64,000 nt of DNA from Favolaschia claudopus (lineage: Eukaryota > Basidiomycota > Agaricomycetes > Agaricales > Mycenaceae): NCBI GenBank assembly GCA_037176885.1, contig JAWWNJ010000232.1:162165-226164 (forward strand), read 5' to 3'. Below, in pieces: positions 47,301 to 57,523 of the stretch. Both the position numbers and the translations under genes were made by a program. The notes under the pieces are model-generated. The model saw only the letters and a list, made by a program, of their open reading frames with translations. It searched no databases and was not told where the DNA came from. The first letter of the stretch is position 1; every line of letters begins with the position of its first letter.

Positions 47301-48380
47301 ATTAGCGTTGGCAGCCCAGCAGATATCGTGACGAATGCCCATGTATGTTTAGTCGATGTGGGAGGAAGCTCTCGGCTTGTCGCCGCCGCAGTGACGGAGT
47401 CCGGGACGGTGTCGTTCTGGGATGGCGGTACGGGCGAACTCATCCATATTCTGAACGAGTCGCACGCACGGATCGACCACCTGCGAATATCGCCTACGCC
47501 TTCCGGACTGTGTCCTTCATGCGGCAAGCTCCCCTTTGACGGCTTCTTCCTCGCGTTTTCAGCCGAGAATATCGTGCACTTCTTCAGGATATTTTTGTCG
47601 GATCAGGCACGCCGGTGTTGTTGCAATGTACATCTGCCACGAAGGGTATCTTCGAGGGATAGTATCGGGCGACGTTCGCGCGCCGCGAGCTTCGTTAACT
47701 CGCCAGGTGGGTCGCCACTAATTCCTCGGGCCAAGCTACCAGCCGTCTTCGAAACACCGCCGTTCCCGATATCGGGGCATGGCGTGCACTCACGGCGCGC
47801 CTCGGAAAAGGACGGGGGTCGGCGATCATTGGATATGTTGACGATTCCAAACCCCCTTCAAGATGACCACGATCTTCTGATGCCTCTTGACTCTATAACT
47901 GCCAAAACCTTGCCCGGCGCAGCTTCCCTGTGGCCGCACGTTTCCGTCGTGTGTGTTGCCGACACGGTATGCGACAGAGGAGGTTGGGATATCTTCAATC
48001 GCCGAGTCGTTGGTATACGGCGGAAAGCACGAACCACGATGAAAAATGGCAGTGCGATTCACAGCCGATCCGGGTCGCAGTTGGGGCTGACATCGGCGAC
48101 ACTGGAACGCTGGGAGTTGTGGTCGTTTGACCCTTTGAGGTCTCGCATCCACTGCTGTGCGTTGTCCCGCCTCGTTGAGAACGTTCAAGACGCACCGGGA
48201 ACGCCACGGTCCTCCACAGCCTCTTCGGTTGCTTCGGACTCTACAGTCTCGCGCATATTCTCGAAAGATGCGATACCTAGACTGCCGTTCACCCGTGTAT
48301 CACCGTTCATGATAGCCAAGTCCCATGGCCTTGCGGGTTTTGGAAACACCGTGGGTTTATTTAATTTTATTTCTGCTTGA
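44392..48380 (+). CDS. SCP1: SCAP, sterol-sensing SREBP cleavage-activating protein
   Basis: ER membrane escort that senses sterol and releases SREBP for proteolysis; in fungi the pathway also reports low oxygen. Exon 1 MAYGPSTLLQYARTYG joins by an intron to LHCATHQIRIILVSCVVITS, matching the first SCAP helix. A luminal loop rich in Cys/His (SPCLKQADGTCFVLSPLAFW) follows. The sterol-sensing domain reads YLAYTGFGIYVTWSMRRMD, TFTALVEITVSTITSVSVCA and LLPIVIVFVGAENMFNL, then VVSYNAILGVIAVFATGAIR. The large last exon (from about 46183) encodes the WD40 part (LITSSQDGSIVVSVGMQNEV, LVAVYESGMAAKWSVGN). Length of about 1,100 residues fits fungal SCAP. It looks intact. No SREBP gene is in this window. 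Confidence 0.88.
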
Positions 48381-48553
48381 ATGTATTATCATCTCGTTGC
48401 CGAACGCTTGTATCTTGGAAACTGCTGTATAATGTTTAGGATAGATGTGGAATATTTCTAATGACGCGCCTGTACTGTTTCGAGATGGGTTTCTACTTGC
48501 ATATAACGTAATTGGCACACAGACCATAACTTCATTTTCTCCTTCCGACCACC

Positions 48554-49746
48554 ATGTCGACGTTACCGCGCACAGCTGCAGGCCCACTTCTCAGGCGGAG
48601 TAAGGCTTCAAATCGTTGGAGGGCCATGGTAATAATGCATCCATTCTTCAGTGCTGCATCAAACTCATGCGCGACGCGCCATAACAAACCTCGAAATGCC
48701 CGCAATGTCTCCAACGATGACCGAGGGAGGTATCGCGTCATGGAAGAAGCAGAAGGGCGACTCATTCACGGCTGGCGACGTTCTGCTCGAGATTGTGCGT
48801 CCTCCGACACGTTATTCGGCGCTCCGGTTTCACCCTACACGGATTCTGCTTATTACAGGAAACAGACAAAGCCACCATTGACGTGGAAGCGCAGGATGAC
48901 GGCGTCATGGGCATGATAATTGTGAGTTTCGTGGTTATTATTTCGTTCCAGAATGCCCAGACTCGAGGAAAGGTCCCGGACGGCACAAAAAATGTTGTGG
49001 TCGGAAAAGTCATTGCTTTACTCGCTGAAGAAGGGGACGATATCTCCAACTTACAACCTCCGCCAGAAGACGCGTCGTCTCGACAAAAGCAGCAGCAGCA
49101 GCAGGAGTCGGAATCCAAAGCTTCGTCATCACAATCCCAAGACTCCAAACCTTCACCATCCACTCCCTCCGCCCCGTCTAAAGACACGCATTCCTCTGGA
49201 ACACCGTCCCACTCGCGACCACTCTTCCCTTCTGTTCACCGTTTACTTCTCGAGCACGACGTATCCAAGCCTTCGGAGATCAAGGGTACAGGTGTACGAG
49301 GGATGCTAACGAAGGGGGATGTCCTTGCGTATCTCGGAATGGCGTCGGGACCCACTGGTACCTATAAAGAGGCACCCCCGCCCGCGGCGCAGGCTCAACC
49401 AAAAAAGGAGGAGTACAAGGTGGGTTCCAAATTATTCGTGATATCTGTCGACGCAAACCCCAATGTTGTAAAGCCGTTGGATGGACCTGCTCTCCGCCGC
49501 TTAATCGCCTCCACAATGCTGCAGAATTCTATCAAGACGCGGAATCCTTCGCCTGGTTGGTTTCCTTTTTCTATTTGCATTTGAGTGTGTTCGTGACCGC
49601 ATTCATTAGAATCACCAGTCTCTGCAAACTTCGACTCTGTTTTGGCTGACTACCTCCCGTCGACGCCTGCTTCCAGCTCAAAACCCCAAACACCTGCACC
49701 TTTGCCCGCACCTAAAACCACAAATTGGCTAGATGGTCTATTTTAA
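48554..49746 (+). CDS. PDX1: PDX1, E3-binding protein X of pyruvate dehydrogenase
   Basis: Mitochondrial protein that anchors dihydrolipoamide dehydrogenase to the E2 core. The leader [20 protein letters not shown] is an import signal. The lipoyl domain has [20 protein letters not shown] and, after an intron, the lipoylation site [16 protein letters not shown] Gln/Ser/Pro-rich linker (a run of five Gln, then Ser-rich) leads to the subunit-binding domain [19 protein letters not shown] with [18 protein letters not shown]. The C-terminal part is short, with no catalytic acyltransferase domain, as expected for protein X; it ends NWLDGLF at 49746. The gene lies 173 bp downstream of SCAP on the same strand. 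Intact. Confidence 0.9.
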
Positions 49747-49979
49747 TCATACTCGAGTGCAGTACTTAGAGACCAGAAATTTAGAAAATTATAAGCCAGA
49801 TGAGGTACCTTTTCTGTTTGAGACAGACAACCAAGGTAACTTCGCATGACAATGATTCTCGCCAAAGAGATTCTGAATAAACGAATGTGGATAAACATAG
49901 TTTGTAGTAAAAGCTATTATATGTACGGGAACCATTCCTTCTATCCTTCCGCTGGGTATCGAGACGGGGAAAGAAAGTC

Positions 49980-52263
49980 CTAATTATTATTTTGGAGGGC
50001 AGCCTTGATAAGTGCTGCAGCCTTTGCGGATCTCGGTTGATATCGCACTTGTAAGGAAGCGGTTGCCTGTGCGCACAGCAGCGTTAACAAAAGACATGAT
50101 CATTGAAAAAGGAACCGAAAAGAGGCACGCACACAACCAAGCCGGCGAAATAGTCATATTTCGGCTCGATGATCTGGCCATTCTCGTCGATGGGCTTGGT
50201 GATATCGAAGCAAGCGAGGATACGGGCGACAGCGATCCAGACGTTGTCGCGAGCCATGTGACGACCGGGGCAAATCCTGCAGGACGTCGATATGTCAATT
50301 ATATCTCCCCGCGTACGAGGTAAAGTAAAGAAAGCCGCCTGACCTGCGTCCGAAACCAAAGACGATATCGGGATCGGGTACCTCAGGGTTGAGTTTGCCG
50401 TCCTTGAGATAGCGCTCGGGTATGAATGAGTAGGGGTCCGGGTAGACGTTCTGCGGCAGCGATGTTAGGTTTGCAAGTATACGGTATAGTATGGATCGCC
50501 TCTGACCTCGTCATGGAGGATGGCCCTAAACGAAACAATGAGCGGGGACGAAGACAGAGTACAGATTGTGATTGTACAGACCAGGTGTTTGGCATCACGA
50601 TTGAACCAGCAGGTAACCGGTATCCACCATATTCATCCTCAACCGGCAGGAAATGAGGGATAGCTGAATGCAGTGAGACAAATTCCTATCTCAGATCTGT
50701 CAACAAAAACTCACCGATCGGAGTCACATTCCTCCACCTCAAGCTTTCTTTCATGGCAGCCGCAACGTAGGGCAAGTTCGGCTCATCCTCGAAGTCAGGC
50801 AACCGGTCAGTTCCAACGACCCGGTCAATCTCCGCCTGCGCTTTCTTCAAAGCTTCGGGGTTGGCGAGCATGGAAAGGACGAAAGTCCCCAGCGCGGAAA
50901 CAGTGGTACCAGTGCCGGCGGTATACATGGTACCAGCGGTGGCTTGCACGACTTTCTCCATGTATGGTTTGTTTTCTTGCTTTTGCTACTATCTGCAGAC
51001 CGTCTAGAGTAAATGAGTGTGGGGCAGTGCCAGCGGCCTGCGATGGAGTAAGTTGAGATCAGATCGGGGGAGAGGGCGGAGCGTGAGGAAGGAAAGGTGC
51101 ATACGATTTTCGCTTGTGCTTCCGCGAACGGCAGTTCAAGCATCCCGCGGGACAGTCTCCTCCATTCTCGAGCCTTGCGCTGGAAGCCGGCGCCGGGGAA
51201 CCACCAAGGAACGTATTTCAAGAAAGGGAACGCGTCGACGAGGAAACGGCCAGGGACGATGGCGGTGACGAGACCTTCGACGGCTTTGTCCGCTAATTCG
51301 ACGTAGGGGTCGTCGGCGGGGGCAACGTCGATGCCATAGGCAATGGACATCACGATTTTGGCGGCCATACTACATGCTTGGCGTAAATCGTAGAAGCAGG
51401 GGACTAGATACTGACACGCACTGTCTGAGGTGATCCAAAATATCGTGGCCCGGCTTCTCGAGGAGATCTTTGAGGAGCTCATTGGTAACTTGGCGCTCTT
51501 TGATGCGGAAGTTTTGCGCAGCTACGGAGTTGAATACCTCGTGGAATAACTTCCGGTGAGCACGCCTGATAGACGTCAGTAATTTCTTGAAAGCAGAACA
51601 ATGATAACGCACCAATGATCGCCTAGAAATCCAGGAAGTTTTGGTTGAGAGGACGAACATACAAACAGTCTCACCATATTTCATGAAGGCTGCCCAAAAA
51701 TCAAGTCATTTGTTGATGCTGTCAAGCTGGGGAACCTTACCCAGAGCAAAGTCCCATCTATGATCTGTTCAGTGCATGAACTTCGATTTCGATTGACTTG
51801 TCACTCACCCCATCAGTTCGTTGACCATAGGAAGTCGCGCTCTATAAAAAGGTGAATTCAATAGGTCGGTTTGTATAAAACTATCCAAGCATCCTTACCT
51901 GTCGGAATATAGACCCGCCCTCTTCTCCAGTAATTCATTGGCCGCTTCTGCGGACGACACGACGATTATCGACTGCCCGGCGACATTCAAATGAAGAACA
52001 TCGGAGTCTGGCGAGAATTAAGATGGTCGTGTACTTAAACGTTGTTGACCCAGAAAGAACGAACTGTATTTTTTGCTCCATTCCATGAAGGTTAGCCATT
52101 CAAAAGTCGAAGGCATGTCGAGGAGGTTGCCAATGATGGGCCATTTCTTGGGCCCTGGAGGTAACGGGAGCCCGCTCCGCGTGCGTTGCGAAAAGTAGGT
52201 GTACAGTGCGATGAGCAAGGTTCCCCCTCCGACGCCATAAAGATAGAGAGAGGAAGAGGACAT
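49980..52263 (-). CDS. Cytochrome P450 monooxygenase
   Basis: Haem-thiolate oxygenase anchored in the ER. The N-terminal membrane anchor is MSSSSLYLYGVGGGTLLIAL, then the proline hinge LPLPPGPKKWPIIGNLLDMP. The I-helix oxygen-binding motif is AGTGTTVSALGTFV, the ExxR pair is in MKESLRWRNVTP and the haem loop, split by an intron, is FGFGRRICPGRH with the Cys ligand. The PERF-type block reads FIPERYLKDG. It ends LIKAALQNNN at 49980. About ten introns are inferred. The sequence style matches the many agaricomycete P450s automatically named O-methylsterigmatocystin oxidoreductase; the real substrate is unknown. All key residues are present. Confidence 0.9.
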
Positions 52264-54057
52264 GCTTGTCCACGGATGGAAGATGCGTGTGTGTGGGAAG
52301 GGCGCTGCTTTCTTATAAAGTGTCCGAAACGGCTAGTCTATACCTTGAACGTCGCTTCTGTATGTTTTCTCCAGAAGTTCATAATCAATCAACGTCAAAA
52401 GGACCAGACCAAGGACTTGGAGAAGCAATAAAGAAGAGTCCGGCAAACGACGGTTCAAGGTGAGTGGGTAGCAACTCGGTCCGTCAGCGTGGCTTCAAAA
52501 TTTTCACCAGCACCTAGCCCCTGAACAGTGAAACGAGTGCAACTGAGAGCGTGATTTGCAGTGATCCCCGCGAATCTCGCCTTTGCCAGCAAACTCCAAG
52601 ACCGTCTGATATTCTGATGTTACGGCGCGCCAAAAGGAAGCTACTGGTAGCCGACTGTGCAACCAAGTTCCCCACAGGAAATTGCCGACGAGGCCTGGAG
52701 ATTTAGGGGTAGAAGAACGCTTCCGGTGAACACCGAAGCCATGAGCAGTAAAGACCTTGAGTCAAAGGATTTGGCACTAGAAACAGCGAAAATCTGCTCG
52801 GGTGGTCACAGCAGGAGGAAAAACTGCAAAATGTTGAAAAACGAGCGAGCGTGACTACAGTGTGACCGTGACAACGTTTTGCACCCGCGGCAAGTTTGGC
52901 GAGTAAATGTACCGATCAAAAATTGGACCCACACACGCTGCTAGTGACTCTCTTTCTTGAAGTTTCTACTCTGTTCAATCCCGTAATTTTTCGCAGTGCC
53001 TTGAATCGAAAGTCACGCCAAGCTGCAACCATCGTTCCATCACCGTCCAGATGGCCGCTCGGAAGCGCTCAGAGTGCGGTATATCCCACTGGGGCACGCT
53101 TACAACTTGTACAACCTAGGCTCTCCCGCGGCAGCTCGCAAGGATCATCTGCACCCGAACATGAATACATTCTGAATTCCGAAAAACCCAAGACTTACGC
53201 GGCTGACGCGATAGGTCGGTGCAGTACGACCCTACCGGAGTTCTCTCATAAGTAGGTCAACTTCGGACAACGAAATCGTGTTACTTCCGAGCCACCTTGG
53301 GAATTCCATCCACGAAATCTTGGCCGCTTCTTCGAGCGATGACTTCTTATTAGGACGGCTTTCACTCGGACAATTAACTTGACGACACCATCCAGACACT
53401 CTGATTGAAATTTCGCCCGTTCTTCCTTCGCCTACCAAGCGATGAAAACTTAGGCGACGATTACATATGCCGCTGCGCCGGCGGAGAAGACAATGAATTC
53501 TGCGGCTGGTCGGCTCTGGACGGTGGAGCCACTACAGCCATTGCTATCCCCGACACACAGGACTGGGCTCCGACCTTCCTAATTGGCAGCGTCCTCGGCC
53601 CAAGCGCCTCATCGATACAAACTACCCCCATCTGGAAATTCCAGGAACATTCCTCGTTGGACAAGAATTCTGGGGAAGCCATTTCGGCCTTTGCGGTATT
53701 CCTTTGTGTCAGAACATCAACTGTACGACGCAACGGACGGTTTGCGCATCAACCCGCAAGCATTTCAAAGCATGGAGCGCGGTATACACCCACGATGTCT
53801 ACATTTTAACATCGCCTTCTCATGTCACATTCTGCATCCGGAGATCTCTCAGAATTCGTTCTACTTCGCCGTGATTTTCCATGAGCACATAAGTCGGCGT
53901 GGAAGTAACTGCACCTTGTAGAATCGCCCCCACCTAGACGCCCAATTGGACTCACTTGACTTCAGCGTCAACCAAAAATATCGGATTCCGCCATTTCGCT
54001 CTTTTCGTTCCAACCAGTGTCTTTCGCGTCAATTGTTTTCAGCAATAGACTCCTCCG
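52264..54057. other. 1.8-kb stretch without a confirmed gene
   Basis: Between the P450 start and the 7TM gene. Two adjacent reading frames at about 53405-53810 look partly protein-like: one reads PDTQDWAPTFLIGSVLGPSA and the next FGLCGIPLCQNINCTTQRTV with clustered Cys. They are out of frame with each other and no intron joins them convincingly. The rest shows nothing recognisable. Confidence 0.35.
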
Positions 54058-55307
54058 ATGCAGATAGCAGTTCTCAACCCAGACAAAGCCGGGCTGTTAT
54101 CTACCGTCCTGAGACGCTTCTCTATGGTTATTCTCAATCTTCCATAATTCTCGGCTTCCAATCCTCATCTCCGAGCAGGTTTCTCACTATTATTGTTCAT
54201 GGCTACCCTGTATATCCTTCTGCGAGGTCGTCCATGGTCACAGGTCAACCGTCCGATGTTAGCCGTGGCGTGTTTGCTTTTCATTCTCAGTACCATAGTA
54301 AGTATCGTTTAATTTTCAACCACTTTAAATCTCATATAAGCCCAGCATCTGGGTGTCGACATTGATCGGTTAAACAAAGGTCTTATTGTCTACCGCGACA
54401 TTTACCCAGGCGGCCCAATCGCCTGGTTCGGCAATCCCAGCCAGCCGTCTTTCGTGTTCAAGAACGCGGTCTATAGTTTTCAGACAGCGCTCGGAGACGG
54501 AGTTGTGGTATGTGTTCAATTCCGGATTAATCTCAATTTTGAGCCCCTGTTTTCAGATATACCGCTGCTACAAAGTTTGGCAGTCGGTTTGGGCGATCGT
54601 TATTCCCTTGTATTCTTTGGCTGGGTGTAGCAGGTTAACTGTCCGACGTCTTGTCCGTCAGTTCGGAGCTGATTGCGTGCAGTAACTGCTGCCGGAAGCG
54701 TTTATTCATGCACGCTACCATCGACTGACCCAACATCCATATATGCTCAGCAGCTGGGAAGATGGATCAAGGCGTTCTATTCCACAACTTTGGCTTGTAA
54801 TTTGACCGCCACTGGTAGGCATTACACCTCGCCGTATGATCATCTTTCTCAAAATCCCCCGAGCCCCTCCTGGCCATACGACTCTGGATGATCAACAACA
54901 GCGTCAGGAAAACCCGAATGGGCCGTGGTCTAACCATTCCGGTTCTTCTGATCGTGATGGACGCAGGAATGTTATATTCCATGACGCTCATCGCCGCTCT
55001 CGTCTGTTTCGCACTGGAATCTAATGGTCAATACGTGGTCCTGGATATGGTGACCCCAACCATTTCCATCGCGTTCTACATGGTCATCGTCCGCGTCGGG
55101 GTCGCACAACACGACAGTAGCAATGGAAATACGGCAAATACTACTCTGCCTCGGGTCCCTTTTTCGCGATCGGAGCATCATGGTAGTTCCAATCAACTGA
55201 AGCCCATGCATGTGCAGATCCAGGTGGAGGAATACACGCAGGATAGTGGTGAAACTGGCCGTCGTACCCCGGAGAAGGGAGAAAACAGTAGGGGCCATGC
55301 AGTATAA
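54058..55307 (+). CDS. Agaric 7-helix membrane protein, with two apparent frame breaks
   Basis: Belongs to a large family of seven-helix proteins of unknown role in Agaricomycetes. It begins MQIAVLNPDKAGLLSTVL; the next block ETLLYG continues across an intron into FSLLLLFMATLYILLRGRPW, VNRPMLAVACLLFILSTI and HLGVDIDRLNKGLIVYRDIY, then VIYRCYKVWQSVWAIVIPLY. Later helices are AVTAAGSVYSCTLPSTDPT, RGLTIPVLLIVMDAGMLYSM and YVVLDMVTPTISIAFYMVIV, with a polar tail ending RGHAV. STVL and ETLLYG are one base out of frame (near 54109-54112), and the junction before LLAIRLWMINNS needs one C fewer in a C4 run (about 54870). These are assembly slips or signs of decay. Confidence 0.65.
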
Positions 55308-55693
55308 AGCCGAGTAAACAAGTAGACACGGTCACTTCTCCTAAAATTGCAAGTGATTCTGGTCCGCTTTGTCTTTCTCTGCCTTTTCTTCGGGGATGTG
55401 GACGTCACGGCCGGCACCAAAATTACACCACTAGACATATTCAGTACAGTAGACCTAATTTTCTGTCATTTGAACCCTTAGAGATATGATCACTATGTAA
55501 TGAATTAATCTTGAATGGAAACCGCATTTCGGTCTAGAACATATGGGAATTGCAAGGAAATTGAATCATTGGTCGTTCGTTACTGCCGCACGGATAGTTC
55601 GAGCCATTCCATGATTCGGACACTGGTGGACAACGACTCGGAGGGAGTGGAAAAAATATTATCCGTATCTGCGCACAAGTGACCAAGAACCGA

Positions 55694-57274
55694 CTACAAC
55701 TTGGCCCCGCTAACGAGTTTCGCAGTAAACATGATACGCGGAAAATGACAACGCACGACACCCGCGCTGCCCTTTGTCTCAATAACATACTCTTCCTTAT
55801 TCAACGCGACGAGCTTTCCTTCAGTCCCGAAATTTCTCGCTGCCATGTTTTTTCAGCGATAACGTCGATGAAGGGAACGATATGGAAGAACAAACGCTAT
55901 CATCCGGAGCGATCGAGACCCTGTCTCCCGCCTTGAGTCCCAGACGTGAACCCTCCAGCACATCGAAGCCGACGACATCGTAGGATTCGAATGTCGCAGC
56001 TGCGATGCGATCCGCAGCGTCCTTACCAGTGATCACGGGCACCTGAGGACGGTGTTGCTTAAGACGTCCGAGGTAAGTCGTCAGGCGCGCGAGCCACTAA
56101 ATAGATGAGTTGACCGGCCGTTCCGTGATTTAATCCGCCGCACTTACCTCAAGAGATTTAGGAAACGTGCGAGCGTCAAAAAGAGACTCTACGCCACGGA
56201 AACCTTTGACCCAGGCGTATACAAAGTGGACGGAGATGTCGGCCAAGGAGGGGAGATCTGTGTCGAATAGCCATTCTCGGCCATCGGAAAGCTATAGTGC
56301 AATTGCAAGTTGAATCTCAAGAAATGCGAACAGAAGCTGTTACGTGCTTGTTCTTCAATCAGCGCCTATGGTAGTTCAAGTTGAAGAGACGATTTTTGGA
56401 GAGAAAGACGAACTGACCAGGTATGTCGAGAGCATACTAAGAGACTTTCCTCGTCCTGCAACCATGGCCTGTACGTTGATAGTGTCGCTTCCTCTGAACT
56501 GATCTTGATCCTTTGAGTGGAAGAATTATAACTTTATATTCAAAACACGAACCGCGCCTCTATCTTGCAGGAATTTCGGGGGGAACTTCTCCCAAGGAAG
56601 ATGCAGGGGCGCCAGTGGGAACAAGACAGTGTCTGGCCAATGTTTCGCAAATGCCTAGCGGCAGGTTATTATAACCATAGGAAGAACAGCGTCAAGCAGC
56701 TTTCAGCCACCTTGATGAGACCAGTATCAGGGCTGCCTCCATGCTTTTTGTTTGGGAAAAGTGTGCCATAACCATGACCATGGGGAGTGTGGAAAGCGCC
56801 TCTCGAGAGCAGACGCTATGAGACTATGTGGTGGAATTCATACGCCGGTTACCCCTATGAATTCCGGGAGGACAGGGGTTCAATTCACCTTGTATCGCAA
56901 TAAACGTCGTTCCCAATGGCGAGGATTGGAATTCGCCGATACCGTGACCCCCAGGAGATCGGTGATTTCAGGTCGAGGCAGCATATTCGCGACCTAAGCG
57001 GCAGCCGCAGATACATACAGCTTAATTGAGCGTAGTTGCATCCACCGTCTTCATCGCGACTCACATTGACTTTTTCGTGGGGTATATTTTTGAGGAGTAG
57101 GATATTGTCGATCTGCAGCCTTCCATGAGACGCACTGCGCGAACGAACGAATTGAACTCGTTGATTGCATTACCTTTACACTGAAGGGAGAGGCATCGTA
57201 GCTACGTACAAAATTGTAGCGACATGTTCTGCACTTGACTTGTAGAGCGCTCACCGGTAGATGATAACAGACAT
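55694..57274 (-). CDS. Fungal glutathione S-transferase-like protein, one apparent frameshift
   Basis: Two-domain GST. Exon 1 MSVIIYR joins to YDASPFSVK, then NILLLKNIPHEKVNVANM and LPRPEITDLLG, and the thioredoxin-fold end RRIPILAIGNDVYCDT. The helical domain has LSDGREWLFDTDLPSLADIS, VHFVYAWVKGFRGVESLF, VPVITGKDAADRIAAATFES and the late block KLVALNKEEYVIETKGSAG, ending at 55694. Introns are short. Between the LLG and RRIP blocks the frame shifts by one base at a run of five C on the plus strand (56948-56952); four would restore it. If the lesion is real the protein loses both domains downstream. Glutathione conjugation or peroxidase-type activity is expected by homology, substrate unknown. 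Confidence 0.72.
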
Positions 57275-57523
57275 CGTGAGCGTAGGAACGAAGAAACAAA
57301 CCATTTCGTCCATATTGAAATCATTTCCCAACCTCGGTTCGGTTGTGCTGATAGCCGGGTTCCAGACACATACCTGTAAATTCAGGATGTAGATACGAGC
57401 TTGAAGGATGTGGATAGGTAATTGGGTCAGTAAGCCGCTCATAGATATACACCAATATCTTCGTAACGGAAAAAAATGCGGTCAAAATACAGTGGAAATC
57501 ACCCCAACGTATCCTGATCCTTC

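Noticed and set aside
46158..48380. A stand-alone 740-residue WD40 protein
   Set aside because: Upstream exons in phase encode SCAP helices and the sterol-sensing domain, so this is the last exon of SCAP rather than a separate gene.
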